Notes: generated by a model from the sequence alone, not told the origin. A stretch of DNA of 31,585 nucleotides from an uncultured Eubacteriales bacterium (GCA_934647945.1 CAKUFK010000020.1:1-31585), one strand, 5' to 3'. Counted from the first letter of the stretch, positions 1 through 8,057 are shown. Program-made: numbers and translations.

Positions 1-497
1 GCGGGAGCGTTTTCAGAGGGGGCGCAGAGAAGGAACCGGAACAAGAAGCGGAGAGGCGGCGTCCGGAGGTAGAAGAGAGCGGGAAAACGCGGGAGCGTTT
101 TCAGAGGGGGCGCAGAGAAGGAACCGGAACAAGAAGCAGAGAGGCGGCGTCCGGAGGTAGAAGAGAGCGGGAAAACGCGGGAGCGTTTTCAGAGGGGGCG
201 CAGAGAAGGAACCGGAACAGGAAGCGGAGAGGCGGCGTCCGGAGGTAGAAGAGTGCGGGAAAACGCGGGAGCGTTTTCAGAGGGGGCGCAGGGAAGGAAC
301 CGGAACAAGAAGCGGAGAGGCGGCGTCCGGAGGTAGAAGAGTGCGGGAAAACGCGGGAGCGTTTTCAGAGGGGGCGCAGAGAAGGAACCGGAACAAGAAG
401 CGGAGAGGCGGCGTCCGGAGGTAGAAGAGTGCGGGAAAACGCGGGAGCGTTTTCAGAGGGGGCGCAGGGAAGGAACCGGAACAAGAAGCGGAGAGGC
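1..497. repeat. 88-bp tandem repeat array, 5.6 copies
   Basis: Copies begin at 1, 89, 177, 265, 353 and 441; the sixth stops matching at about 497. The period is exactly 88 bp and copies differ only by scattered substitutions (for example at the AGAGAAGG/AGGGAAGG and GAGAGC/GAGTGC positions), with no indels, which suggests recent expansion. The array runs off the left edge, so its full length is unknown. Each junction carries a perfect inverted repeat, GAAAACGC then GGGA then GCGTTTTC, an 8-bp stem with a GNRA-type loop. Because 88 is not a multiple of 3, a repeat protein would change frame every copy, so I read it as noncoding. Confidence 0.95.
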
Positions 498-572
498 GCC
501 CCTTGTGCATCCTCCCCAATAACCGTCGACACGGTTCTTCAAAATTCGGCAGGCAAATCGTGGCACCCACCC

Positions 573-602
573 TTTCCACCATCGCCTGATTTGTGGTACA
601 AT
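573..602 (+). promoter_or_regulatory. Candidate promoter for the prs-nadB-nadC operon
   Basis: The -35 is TTTCCA (573-578) and the -10 is TACAAT (597-602), with an 18-bp spacer; a TG two bases before the -10 gives it an extended character. It sits just downstream of the tandem repeat array. The resulting leader before the gene would be about 240 nt, in which I see no recognised riboswitch. Confidence 0.5.
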
Positions 603-849
603 AAAAATGATCTGTGACATGGGAAGGAATAGCTGTCGCAGCCCTGCCGGCGCAGAGAGGGCCCCACATAAGGCTCCTTGGGACAACTCTTGGCAAGGCG
701 TCTTCCGGTATGATCTGGAGGTCTCCAAACACCGTACGGCGACGGTGCCTGGACCGTCCAGTTTTGGGATATTTCCATCAAAGAGCCGCCGTGTATGCCG
801 GGACAGGGCCACACGGCGAAAATCGGGGACCGAAAAGGAGACGTTGAAA

Positions 850-2010
850 TTGGCGGACAAGATTACCAGTGAGACGATTTTCAATCTGCAGGACCGGGTG
901 GCGCCGCTCGACATCATCGCGCTGCCGGGTACGGAGGAGCTCGGCGGGAAAATCAACGCGCATTTGCAGGAATGGGCCTGCAACAGCGGAAGGGAGCAGG
1001 ATTCCTTTTTGATTCCGGTCGAATGCCCCCGCTTTTCCTCCGGAGACGGCAAAGGCATGATTAAGGCCAGCATCCGTGGCGACGATCTGTTTATCCTGGT
1101 GGATGTGGGCAATTACAGCTGTACATACAATATGTTCGGCCGGGAAAACAGCATGTCCCCCGACGACCATTTCCAGGATCTCAAACGGATTATCCAGGCG
1201 GCCGGCGGCAAGGCCCACCGTATCAACGTCATTATGCCCATCCTCTACGGCGGGCGTCAGCACCGCCGCAGCTATCGGGAATCCCTCGACTGCGCGGTCT
1301 CACTGCAGGAGCTCGAGCGGATGGGGGTGTCCAACATCATCACCTTTGACGCCCACGACGCGCGGGTGCAGAACGCGGTCCCTCTCATGGGTTTCGACAA
1401 TGTCATCCCCGCCTATCAGACCCTCAAAGCCCTGTTCCACAGCTTCCCTGACCTGATCCCCGACCGGGAGCATCTCATGATCGTCAGCCCCGACGAGGGC
1501 GCCATGCACCGCAACATGTATTACGCTTCCATCATGGGTCTGGACCTCGGCATGTTCTATAAGCGCCGGGATTACGCCCGGGTGGTCAACGGCCGGAATC
1601 CCATCGTCGCCCACGAATATCTGGGTGATTCGGTGGAAGGGCGGGACATTTTCATCGCCGACGATATCATCTCCTCCGGTGAGTCCATGCTGGATATTGC
1701 CTATGAGCTCAAAAAACGCAAGGCGGGCCGTATTTTCGCCTATGCCACCTATCCCATCTTCACAAATGGGCTGGAGGCTTTTGACAAGGCCTATGAGGAA
1801 GGGGTCATCGCCGGGGTGCTCGGCACCAATCTCACCTACCGGACCCCGGCTCTCCGGCAGCGGGAATGGTTCTGCGAGGTGGACGTTTCCAAATATATCG
1901 CCTATTTCATCGCCGCATTGAACCACGACGTGTCTGTCAGCCTCATCATCGATCCCCATGAAAAAATCAAGAACCTGCTCGCCGAGCACCGTGCCTGCCA
2001 GGGCCGGTGA
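850..2010 (+). CDS. prs: Divergent ribose-phosphate pyrophosphokinase (PRPP synthetase)
   Basis: This cytoplasmic enzyme should make PRPP from ribose 5-phosphate and ATP. The 386-residue protein is longer than the usual PRPP synthetase (about 310-320) and matches the longer clostridial variant as I know it. Visible motifs are MPILYGGRQHRR (like the PYaRQDR region), ITFDAHDAR, VSPDEGAMHR, and the C-terminal PRPP-binding loop DIFIADDIISSGES. An open frame extends upstream to 607 but shows no family similarity there. I prefer TTG at 850, 9 nt after AGGAG (836-840); TTG at 844 is the alternative. nadB follows after 35 nt, and PRPP is the cosubstrate of NadC encoded two genes on, so the operon makes metabolic sense. 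The start codon is less certain than the function. Confidence 0.85.
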   Translation: MADKITSETIFNLQDRVAPLDIIALPGTEELGGKINAHLQEWACNSGREQDSFLIPVECPRFSSGDGKGMIKASIRGDDLFILVDVGNYSCTYNMFGRENSMSPDDHFQDLKRIIQAAGGKAHRINVIMPILYGGRQHRRSYRESLDCAVSLQELERMGVSNIITFDAHDARVQNAVPLMGFDNVIPAYQTLKALFHSFPDLIPDREHLMIVSPDEGAMHRNMYYASIMGLDLGMFYKRRDYARVVNGRNPIVAHEYLGDSVEGRDIFIADDIISSGESMLDIAYELKKRKAGRIFAYATYPIFTNGLEAFDKAYEEGVIAGVLGTNLTYRTPALRQREWFCEVDVSKYIAYFIAALNHDVSVSLIIDPHEKIKNLLAEHRACQGR

Positions 2011-2045
2011 TATGCAAACGGGCTTTAGAACAGAAAGAATGGCGC

Positions 2046-3527
2046 ATGATGAACGACTATGATGTCCTGATCGCCGGCAGTGGTGTGGCCGGATTGTATG
2101 CGGCGCTGAACTTTGCCCCCGAGGTGCGGGTGCTGGTGCTGTCGAAAAAGGAGCGGATGCTCTGCAACAGCGCCCTGGCCCAGGGGGGGGTTGCTGCGGT
2201 GGTGGACAAAGAAAACGACGATTTCCGTCTCCATATCGCGGACACGCTGATCGCCGGCGGGTATAAAAATAATCTGCGCAGCCTGGAAATCCTGGTCAAC
2301 GAGGGGCCGGAGGATGTGCTGAGGCTGCTCAAAGAGATGCACGTCGATTTCGACAGGGACTCGGAGCACCACATCTCCATGACCCTGGAGGGGGGGCATT
2401 CCCGCCGCCGCATCCTGCATCACAAGGACTCGACCGGCCGGGAGATCACCGAGAAGCTCCTGGCCGCGGCCATGGAAAAACCCAATATCACCTTTCTCGA
2501 TTACGCCCAGCTCGTGAATCTGGTGCCGGGGGAGGGCGGCTTCTGGGCGCAGCTCCTCATTGGGGACGAGCCCCGGGTGCTGTCCTGTTCCTACTGTATC
2601 CTCTGCACCGGCGGCATCGGCCGGGTGTATCCGTACACCACCAACTCCGCGATCGCTACCGGCGACGGCATCACCCTGGCGCATGAGATGGGTGCCCGTA
2701 TCCGGAACCTGCATCTGGTGCAGTTCCATCCCACGGCCTTTGCTGCTGCCCAAGGGCGGGAGCGGTTTCTCATCTCGGAGGCGGTCCGGGGAGAAGGCGC
2801 GACCCTGCTCAACAAAGACGGAGAACGGTTTATGTACCGGTACGACGAACGCGGCGAACTCGCACCCCGTGACGTCGTCTCCCGTGCCATTGTGCGGGAG
2901 GCGGCCCGTACCGGCAGCGAGGACATGTATCTCGATATCCGGTTCCGGGGTGGGGAATTCATCCGCAACCGCTTCCCCATGATCTATGAACGCTGCCTCG
3001 AGGAAGGGGTCGACATCACAAAAGAGCTGATCCCCGTGTTCCCGTGTCAGCATTACCTGATGGGGGGGATCGATGTGGGGGTTTACGGCGATACTACGGT
3101 GGACCGTCTGTACGCGGCCGGGGAATGCTCCCATACCGGGGTCCACGGCCTCAACCGGCTGGCGAGCAATTCCCTGCTGGAAGCGCTGGTGTTCGCCCGC
3201 CGGACGACCTACGACATCAGCCGCCGGATGCGGCACGAGGGCAGCGGCCTCACCGGGGCGGCGCCCGTCCTGCGGATGGAGGGCCAGCCCTTGCATCCCG
3301 GGCACCGCACCGCGATCCGCCGGATCATGCAAAAGGCCTGGTTCGTCCTGCCTGATTACGATGCCGCGGAACAAGGGCTCGCGCAGGCCGAAGAGATCCT
3401 GAAAGACCTGCAGACAGGAGGCTATGCCCTGACGACCGATTTTGTGGAGGCGAAAAGCCTCGCCACGGTCTGCGTGCTCATCCTGCGGGAGGTTTTGGAA
3501 CTGAAAAACGGCGGAGAGCCGGATTAA
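2046..3527 (+). CDS. nadB: L-aspartate oxidase
   Basis: NadB oxidises L-aspartate to iminoaspartate, the first step of de novo NAD synthesis, using FAD. The 493-residue protein opens with the dinucleotide-binding motif GSGVAGLYAAL. Family blocks follow in order: ALAQGGVAAV, HHKDSTGREI, VQFHPTAF, SEAVRGEGA, APRDVVSRAI and AAGECSHTGVHG near the FAD-closing C-terminal region. The start is ATG 2046 or the adjacent ATG 2049; the ribosome binding site is poor. It follows prs closely and is 13 nt from nadC. Quinolinate synthase (nadA), which consumes the product, is not in this window, so it must lie elsewhere or be missing. The sequence is complete with no sign of damage. Confidence 0.95.
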   Translation: MMNDYDVLIAGSGVAGLYAALNFAPEVRVLVLSKKERMLCNSALAQGGVAAVVDKENDDFRLHIADTLIAGGYKNNLRSLEILVNEGPEDVLRLLKEMHVDFDRDSEHHISMTLEGGHSRRRILHHKDSTGREITEKLLAAAMEKPNITFLDYAQLVNLVPGEGGFWAQLLIGDEPRVLSCSYCILCTGGIGRVYPYTTNSAIATGDGITLAHEMGARIRNLHLVQFHPTAFAAAQGRERFLISEAVRGEGATLLNKDGERFMYRYDERGELAPRDVVSRAIVREAARTGSEDMYLDIRFRGGEFIRNRFPMIYERCLEEGVDITKELIPVFPCQHYLMGGIDVGVYGDTTVDRLYAAGECSHTGVHGLNRLASNSLLEALVFARRTTYDISRRMRHEGSGLTGAAPVLRMEGQPLHPGHRTAIRRIMQKAWFVLPDYDAAEQGLAQAEEILKDLQTGGYALTTDFVEAKSLATVCVLILREVLELKNGGEPD

Positions 3528-3540
3528 GGAGGACAATGCC

Positions 3541-4383
3541 ATGCAGCTGCCCCTGTTTGCGGTGGACGAGGTGATCCGCACCGCCCTCCAAGAGGACATC
3601 CACTATCTCGACACCACCACCGATCTGATGATCCCGGCCGATGCCCGCGCTTCCGCCCGTTTCCTGGCCAAGGCGGAAGGGGTGGTCTGCGGCTTGGACG
3701 TGGCCCTGCGGGTGTTTGCGCTCTTAGACGACGCCTTTGAGGCGGAGGTGTATCTGCCGGAGGGATCGCACGTGAGTCCGGGCGACCTCATCGCCAGAGT
3801 GAAGGGACATACCCGTGCACTTCTCGAGGGGGAACGCACGGCGCTCAACCTTCTGCAGCATATGTCGGGCATTGCGACGGCCACCGCCAAGGCGGTGGAG
3901 AAGGTTAGGGGAACGAGGGCTGTTATCACCGACACCCGCAAAACCCTGCCGGGGCTGCGCGCCCTGCAGAAATACGCCGTCACCGTCGGCGGCGGGAAAA
4001 ACCACCGCTTCAATTTGTCCGACGGCGCCATGCTCAAGGATAACCATATCGACGCTGCCGGCGGGATTCCCCAGGCGGTGGCGGCTATCCGGGAAAAGCT
4101 CGGGCATATGGTGAAACTCGAGGTGGAGACCCGCAACCTCGACGAGGTCCGGCAGGCGCTCGATGCCGGGGCGGACATCATCATGCTCGACAATATGGAT
4201 TGCCCTTCCATGGCCGAAGCCGTCAGGATCGTGGATGGCCGGGCTCTCCTCGAGGCGAGCGGCGGTATCCGGGAGGAGACCCTCCGTCCCGTCGCCGAAA
4301 CCGGGGTGGACATCATCTCCATCGGCGCCCTGACCCATTCGGTCACGGCCCTCGATATTTCCATGAAGATTCAGAAAATATGA
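3541..4383 (+). CDS. nadC: Nicotinate-nucleotide pyrophosphorylase (carboxylating)
   Basis: NadC converts quinolinate and PRPP to nicotinate mononucleotide with loss of CO2. At 280 residues it is the normal family length. Recognisable parts are the N-terminal AEGVVCGLDVA region, ERTALNLLQHMSGIAT, the substrate-binding TDTRKTLPGLR and GGGKNHRFNLSD segments, and the barrel strands KLEVETRNLDE, IIMLDNM, LEASGGI and ISIGALTHS. The start is ATG 3541, 7 nt after a strong GGAGGA; an out-of-frame ATG at 3536 is ignored. It is the last gene of the operon and runs directly into a terminator. Confidence 0.96.
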   Translation: MQLPLFAVDEVIRTALQEDIHYLDTTTDLMIPADARASARFLAKAEGVVCGLDVALRVFALLDDAFEAEVYLPEGSHVSPGDLIARVKGHTRALLEGERTALNLLQHMSGIATATAKAVEKVRGTRAVITDTRKTLPGLRALQKYAVTVGGGKNHRFNLSDGAMLKDNHIDAAGGIPQAVAAIREKLGHMVKLEVETRNLDEVRQALDAGADIIMLDNMDCPSMAEAVRIVDGRALLEASGGIREETLRPVAETGVDIISIGALTHSVTALDISMKIQKI

Positions 4384-4423
4384 AAAACCCCGGACGGGCC
4401 GTCACGGCCCGTCCGGGGTTTTT
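4383..4423 (+). terminator. Strong intrinsic terminator after nadC
   Basis: A near-perfect inverted repeat starts at the nadC stop codon. AAAAACCCCGGACGGGCCG pairs with its complement around a TCA loop, followed by TTTTT. The symmetric A- and T-tracts could let it act in both directions. Confidence 0.93.
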
Positions 4424-4633
4424 ATGAGACTGGGGCGGCGTGCATGGATGATTCGCAAGGCAAGAGCGGTTCTCTATAAATACAGCAGGGGATAAATCCG
4501 CCGTTTCTTATCATATGGCTATTTAAGGAGAGAGAGGAACCGCCGATATACCCGGATGGTGAGGCTGTACAGCCCTTATATGGCTTCGGCGGCATCGTCC
4601 GCCGACTTTATTTCGGGGGCTTTGGAGTCGTAA
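4424..4633. other. Intergenic region, no supported gene
   Basis: No convincing gene is seen. The region holds short inverted repeats: GGCTGTACAGCC near 4562-4573, and CGGCGG/CCGCCG around a CATCGT loop near 4586-4603. A 25-codon frame opens at the ATG near 4557, but the purine-rich AAGGAGAGAG is too far upstream to support it. The inverted repeats lie near a serine recombinase gene and could be recombination sites, but that is only a guess. Confidence 0.4.
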
Positions 4634-4682
4634 AACCATAAAAACAAGCCGTGTCCCCGGAACCATACGGCTGGGGTACGCG
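4634..4682 (-). terminator. Probable terminator of the small minus-strand gene
   Basis: On the minus strand AGCCGCGTACCCC pairs with GGGGACACGGCT with two mismatches and is followed by TGTTTTTATGG. It starts directly after the stop codon of the 84-residue gene at 4684. Confidence 0.6.
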
Positions 4683-4683
4683 G

Positions 4684-4938
4684 CTATTTTTTATGGGGAA
4701 GGCGGTAACGGTATAGAAATGCCCTCGCCTCCTCCGGGGATGAGAACGAGGCCGTTTCACCGGTGATATATTGCACGGCGTCGGTCCATTCCGCCAGGGG
4801 ATAATCCCTGCCGGCACAGCCGGCGATCGCCTCGCGCAGGAGCGGCAGGCGGCTGGATGCATGGAGATCGGAAAGATATTCACAGCCAGTGGCCGTGGCC
4901 AGACGTTCCAGCAGCGGCTCCCGGTTCTCCGCCTTCAT
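4684..4938 (-). CDS. Small hypothetical protein, 84 aa
   Basis: I do not recognise this family with certainty. The frame has a good ribosome binding site (GAGGTGA, 4 nt before ATG 4938), an upstream promoter candidate and a terminator after the stop, all of which support a real gene. The protein is charged, with no signal peptide or membrane segment. It has a leucine-rich, probably helical N-terminal half and two cysteines (in ATGCEYL and AGCAGRD). It ends in a basic patch (YRYRLPHKK). It lies downstream of a serine recombinase on the same strand but appears to have its own promoter. Function unknown. Confidence 0.6.
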   Translation of the reverse strand: MKAENREPLLERLATATGCEYLSDLHASSRLPLLREAIAGCAGRDYPLAEWTDAVQYITGETASFSSPEEARAFLYRYRLPHKK

Positions 4939-5066
4939 ACGCTCACCTCTATGGGTTGAATTGACGCGCTGCCACGCTCCTTTTTGGATGAAAAATCAGA
5001 CTTTTCCAACCATGGCCCTGGAGTGGGGAAAAGGCTCGAAATAGCGCGATTTGCCTATACATATCT

Positions 5067-5095
5067 TTTATATCACACGTGGAGGAATTTGTCTA
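5067..5095 (-). promoter_or_regulatory. Candidate promoter for the 84-aa gene
   Basis: Reading the minus strand, the -35 is TAGACA (5090-5095) and the -10 is TATAAA (5067-5072) with a 17-bp spacer. It falls between the end of the recombinase gene and the small gene, giving a leader of roughly 120 nt. Confidence 0.5.
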
Positions 5096-5121
5096 CCTTT
5101 TTGACCATTTCTCTAAAAAAA

Positions 5122-5715
5122 TCAGGCCATCTGTCCCACCCACTTGAAAAAGGTCTGATGGGTTACCCCGAGCTGTCTGGCCGCCTCCCGTCCGCTGATT
5201 TCTCCTTTTTTCCAATCATCGTAGAGGAGAAAAAAGCGGCCGGGGATTTCCTTTTCTGGCCGGCCGAACCGAACGCCCCGTTCCTTGGCCGCCGCGATCC
5301 CCTCCGCCTGCCGCTGCCGGATGCTTTCCCGTTCCTTCTGCGCGACATAGGAAAGCAGCTGCAGGACAATATCCGCGATGAGGGTGCCGGTCAAATCCCG
5401 AGTATTGCGGGTATCGAGCAACGGCATATCCAATACCACCATCGCGACCCCTTTCTTTTTGGTCAGCAGCCGCCATTGCTCCAGAATTTCCTCATAGTTC
5501 CGGCCCAGACGGTCGATCGACTGGACCGCGAGGACATCCCCCGGCCTCAGGGTGCGGAGCAGCCGTTTGTAGGCGGGCCGGTTGAAATCCTTGCCGCTCT
5601 GTTTGTCCAAATAAATGCGTTCGTCAGGCACGCAAAACTGATGCAGGGCGATGATCTGCCGTGCTTCGTTTTGCTCCCGGGTGGATACCCGGACATACCC
5701 GTAGAGCTGTGACAT
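5122..5715 (-). CDS. Serine recombinase (resolvase/invertase family)
   Basis: This is a site-specific DNA recombinase of the small serine type, 197 residues, the normal size for Hin/Gin/resolvase proteins. The catalytic serine is Ser11 in YGYVRVSTREQN. The active-site arginines lie in SIDRLGRNYEEI (Arg69, Arg72). The long E-helix region follows (LLSYVAQKERESIRQRQAEG), then GVRFGRPEK. The C-terminal helix-turn-helix is near residues 170-195 (SGREAARQLGVTHQTFFKW). The start is ATG 5715, 7 nt after GGAGGA. Whether it acts as resolvase, invertase or an orphan cannot be told, because no clear pair of crossover sites is visible. It has no transposase neighbour. Confidence 0.92.
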   Translation of the reverse strand: MSQLYGYVRVSTREQNEARQIIALHQFCVPDERIYLDKQSGKDFNRPAYKRLLRTLRPGDVLAVQSIDRLGRNYEEILEQWRLLTKKKGVAMVVLDMPLLDTRNTRDLTGTLIADIVLQLLSYVAQKERESIRQRQAEGIAAAKERGVRFGRPEKEIPGRFFLLYDDWKKGEISGREAARQLGVTHQTFFKWVGQMA

Positions 5716-5757
5716 ACCGATTCCTCCATCTTGTCTCGTTCGGGCATAGTGTTCCCG

Positions 5758-5862
5758 CTATGGATATTTTAATCGATCAAGATGCCCGCGACAAAGAAAA
5801 CGGCTTGATAATCGGCGTAGATATGTCGGGTTGCATGGCGATAAAGGCTTCGGTCGGCACAT
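5758..5862 (-). CDS. Possible 34-aa micro-ORF
   Basis: A 35-codon frame starts at ATG 5862, 8 nt after a very good AAGGAGAG, and stops at 5758, about 45 nt before the recombinase start. The predicted peptide is short, basic and cysteine-containing, beginning MCRPKPLSPCNP. It starts just after the terminator of the preceding operon. The candidate recombinase promoter lies inside it, so it may be a leader of that gene. There is no homology argument; the ribosome binding site is the only support. Confidence 0.25.
   Translation of the reverse strand: MCRPKPLSPCNPTYLRRLSSRFLCRGHLDRLKYP
5766..5794 (-). promoter_or_regulatory. Candidate promoter for the serine recombinase
   Basis: Reading the minus strand, TTGTCG (5789-5794) and TAAAAT (5766-5771) are separated by 17 bp, about 50 bp before the recombinase start codon. 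The -35 is only a partial match. Confidence 0.4.
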
Positions 5863-5879
5863 CCCGACGACTCTCCTTT

Positions 5880-5922
5880 CTTTTTTCAAAATAAAAAGGG
5901 GCGGTCCGCGGACCGCCCCTTT
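5880..5922 (-). terminator. Terminator of the glycosyltransferase-acyltransferase operon
   Basis: A perfect 28-bp palindrome (5895-5922) with the core GGGGCGGTCCGCGGACCGCCCC is followed on the minus strand by TTTATTTTG. It lies about 60 bp after the acyltransferase stop codon. Confidence 0.88.
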
Positions 5923-5984
5923 GCTATTTCCCAATGGCTTTACGTAATACATCCTCGTCCGCCGCCTGCCAAGGCCGCAGCGGT

Positions 5985-6779
5985 TTAGCGGATATCCTCC
6001 GGATCCAGGCTGTTGCTCCGGTAAAACTCCGTCATCTGGCGGGTACAAACCGCCTTTAACCGGGCGATTTCATCCCGCTTCGGCCTGGAGACGTCGGGAT
6101 ATACCGGGGGCAGCACCGTCAAGCGCAGGCAAGGCTTCCGTTTGAACAGGCGGTGCAGGCCGGTTGGCTGGGCATATGTAATAACCGAGGGGAGCAGGGG
6201 CACGTTGTTGTCATAGGCATAAGCGAACGCCCCGTTTTTGAACCGGCGGATACCCGGATAATAGAACCGCAGCACCCCCTCCGGATAGATCTGCACGATC
6301 TGCCCTCTGCGCACGGCTTCCCCCACGGCGTCGGAGAACGCGGGCATTTTCCGGAAACTGCGGGGAATCGGCATGCCGCCGAGGCCCTTGACCAGATGAC
6401 GGATCAGCGGGATTTCGAGGTTGGACTGGAGGGTGGCGAAATACAGGCGATGATCGAAAAACGCTGACCCCAGCATGGTGCAGTCCAGCGGATGGACATG
6501 GTTGCAGATGGAAATGGCCCCCCGTCCCCGCAGACGCTGGATGTTTTCCCGCCCATGGAACTGGAACCCGAGCAGAAGGGGATTGAGAATGGCGAAAACA
6601 CCGAGCGCGATGGGCTTGAGCAGCGCAAAAAGGAACCGGTAGAACAGGCTGTCCCCGAGATAATCGTAACCCGTCCCGATACGCAGCTCGAGAGGGGACC
6701 ACATGTGCAGTTCGTGTTCGTCTGCCGGGGCAGGCGTTTCCTCCCCGGCCAGGGTCTCCGGATACTCGTTGATGACCAT
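5985..6779 (-). CDS. 1-acyl-sn-glycerol-3-phosphate acyltransferase family protein (PlsC-like)
   Basis: This is a membrane-associated acyltransferase that would transfer a fatty acyl group to a lysophospholipid or related acceptor. The 264-residue protein has the family's HX4D motif at residues 94-99 (NHVHPLD) and the acceptor-binding EG motif at residues 167-168 (YPEGVLRF). A hydrophobic stretch at about residues 48-72 is a probable membrane anchor. The start is ATG 6779, about 10 nt after AAAGGA. It follows a GT4 glycosyltransferase gene by 56 nt on the same strand. The pairing suggests a glycolipid or modified phospholipid of the envelope, but substrates cannot be read from sequence. It could instead be the housekeeping PlsC; I assign no symbol for that reason. 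Confidence 0.85.
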   Translation of the reverse strand: MVINEYPETLAGEETPAPADEHELHMWSPLELRIGTGYDYLGDSLFYRFLFALLKPIALGVFAILNPLLLGFQFHGRENIQRLRGRGAISICNHVHPLDCTMLGSAFFDHRLYFATLQSNLEIPLIRHLVKGLGGMPIPRSFRKMPAFSDAVGEAVRRGQIVQIYPEGVLRFYYPGIRRFKNGAFAYAYDNNVPLLPSVITYAQPTGLHRLFKRKPCLRLTVLPPVYPDVSRPKRDEIARLKAVCTRQMTEFYRSNSLDPEDIR

Positions 6780-6835
6780 GCACCCCCGTTCCTTTCACCT
6801 GATGCGGGTTTCGTGCCGTTTTCTGGCTGTCTGCC

Positions 6836-7969
6836 TCACGAAACGGCTCGGTTTTCCGCGATTGCTTCACGGAACATGTCTTCGATCTGGGAAACACAGT
6901 GGTCGATGTCGTATGCCCGTCCGTGTTCGGCGTAGCGGTGTTCCATCCGGCGGCGTTCCTCCGGATTGTCCAGCCAATAGTCGATCTTTTCGGCAAGCTC
7001 ATTGCTGTCCCCTGCCCGGAACAGGCTGCGGTCGTCCAGAGCGAATTGGGGCGTCGCGGATTTCGGGCTGTTTGCGATGATGGGGACCAGCCCGCTCGCG
7101 AACGCTTCCATACAGGAAATCGCCTCGATTTCCACATCGGCGGCGTGGACGTAGAGATCGCTCATCGCAAGAATGTCGAGCAGCTCGGCCTTCGGGAAGA
7201 AGCGGACAATGGGAGGATTGGGCAGCTTTTTGGCCCGCCCTAGCAGCGCCTCCCGTTTGGGCCCCTGCCCGGCCAGCACAAGCTGAATCTGGTCCCGATG
7301 TGCGCAGCGGTCGATCGCGTCGATGAGCACATCCTGGCGTTTTTCCGCCGACAGGCGGCCGATCATCAGGATGACGATTTTCCCTTGAAGCTCAGGGGAT
7401 TTGTCTTTTTTTCGATACACAAAATCGGAATCGATACCGTTGGAGATCACGTGCAGTTTGGCGGTGTAACCGTTCTTTTCAAGCTGCGAGGCGATGAACT
7501 GGCTGGGACAATGGATATGGGTGAATTTATTGTAAAAGATGGTTTTGAATCCCTGGTAAATCGCTTTGTTGATGCCGCGGGCGTTCCCAAGCCCGATGGA
7601 AGAGGTGATGTTCTCCGGCTGGACATGGAAGGCCGCCGTATGGGGAACCCCAAGCTGGACGGCGACTTTTTCTCCTTCGATCGAGAGGGGGAAGGGCATG
7701 AGAAAATGCACCACCTCGGCCCAGCGGACGGCCTCTTCCAGCGTGGTTTTGTTGGGACGGGCAAAGCACATGCCCTGAGACTTGATCAAGCCGTCGAAAA
7801 TGGGCACCCGGAATTCCCGGACGGCATATTTGTCCTCCCGGTCTTCCCCCGTGCAGACGACCCGGATCTCGTTGCCATGCCGCCGCAGGGTGTCGGCGAA
7901 ACGGCGGGCGGATATGGTGGTGCCGTTGTTATCGTTGTCGAATTGATCGATAATCAGCAGGATTTTCAC
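6836..7969 (-). CDS. Glycosyltransferase family 4 protein
   Basis: This probable GT-B glycosyltransferase has 377 residues. The N-terminal domain starts with KILLIIDQFDNDNNGTT, and the nucleotide-sugar-binding C-terminal domain includes VILMIGRLSAEKRQDVLI and the EX7E-type segment EIEAISCMEAFASG. I place the start at GTG 7969, 7 nt after AGGAGGA; a longer frame back to 8140 encodes a non-conserved hydrophobic run overlapping the promoter. It is cotranscribed with the acyltransferase downstream. By analogy with diacylglycerol glucosyltransferases it may act on a lipid acceptor at the membrane; this is inference from the neighbour, not from a diagnostic residue. Confidence 0.88.
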   Translation of the reverse strand: MKILLIIDQFDNDNNGTTISARRFADTLRRHGNEIRVVCTGEDREDKYAVREFRVPIFDGLIKSQGMCFARPNKTTLEEAVRWAEVVHFLMPFPLSIEGEKVAVQLGVPHTAAFHVQPENITSSIGLGNARGINKAIYQGFKTIFYNKFTHIHCPSQFIASQLEKNGYTAKLHVISNGIDSDFVYRKKDKSPELQGKIVILMIGRLSAEKRQDVLIDAIDRCAHRDQIQLVLAGQGPKREALLGRAKKLPNPPIVRFFPKAELLDILAMSDLYVHAADVEIEAISCMEAFASGLVPIIANSPKSATPQFALDDRSLFRAGDSNELAEKIDYWLDNPEERRRMEHRYAEHGRAYDIDHCVSQIEDMFREAIAENRAVS

Positions 7970-8027
7970 ACGGGCTTCCTCCTCACGCCGCCGTTCTGGC
8001 GGATACAAGCCGAATACGTCGGGGCTT

Positions 8028-8057
8028 TTGGTAAAACCTATCAATTCAGTATATACT
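8028..8057 (+). promoter_or_regulatory. Candidate promoter for the DUF1905 gene
   Basis: TTGGTA (8028-8033) and TATACT (8052-8057) are spaced by 18 bp. Its -10 overlaps the -10 of the divergent minus-strand promoter. Confidence 0.45.

Noticed and set aside
1..497. CRISPR array
   Set aside because: The whole 88-bp unit is repeated; there are no unique spacers between repeats and no cas genes.
607..849. Extending prs to the ATG at 607
   Set aside because: No Shine-Dalgarno site, it starts within the promoter region, and the added residues do not resemble the family; AGGAG before TTG 850 is better.
277..1112. Long antisense frames across the tandem array and the prs gene
   Set aside because: They change register with the 88-bp period or mirror the GC-rich codons of prs; no ribosome binding site or family motif.
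2025..3599. Long antisense frame opposite nadB
   Set aside because: Shadow of a high-GC coding region; nadB on the plus strand has complete family motifs.
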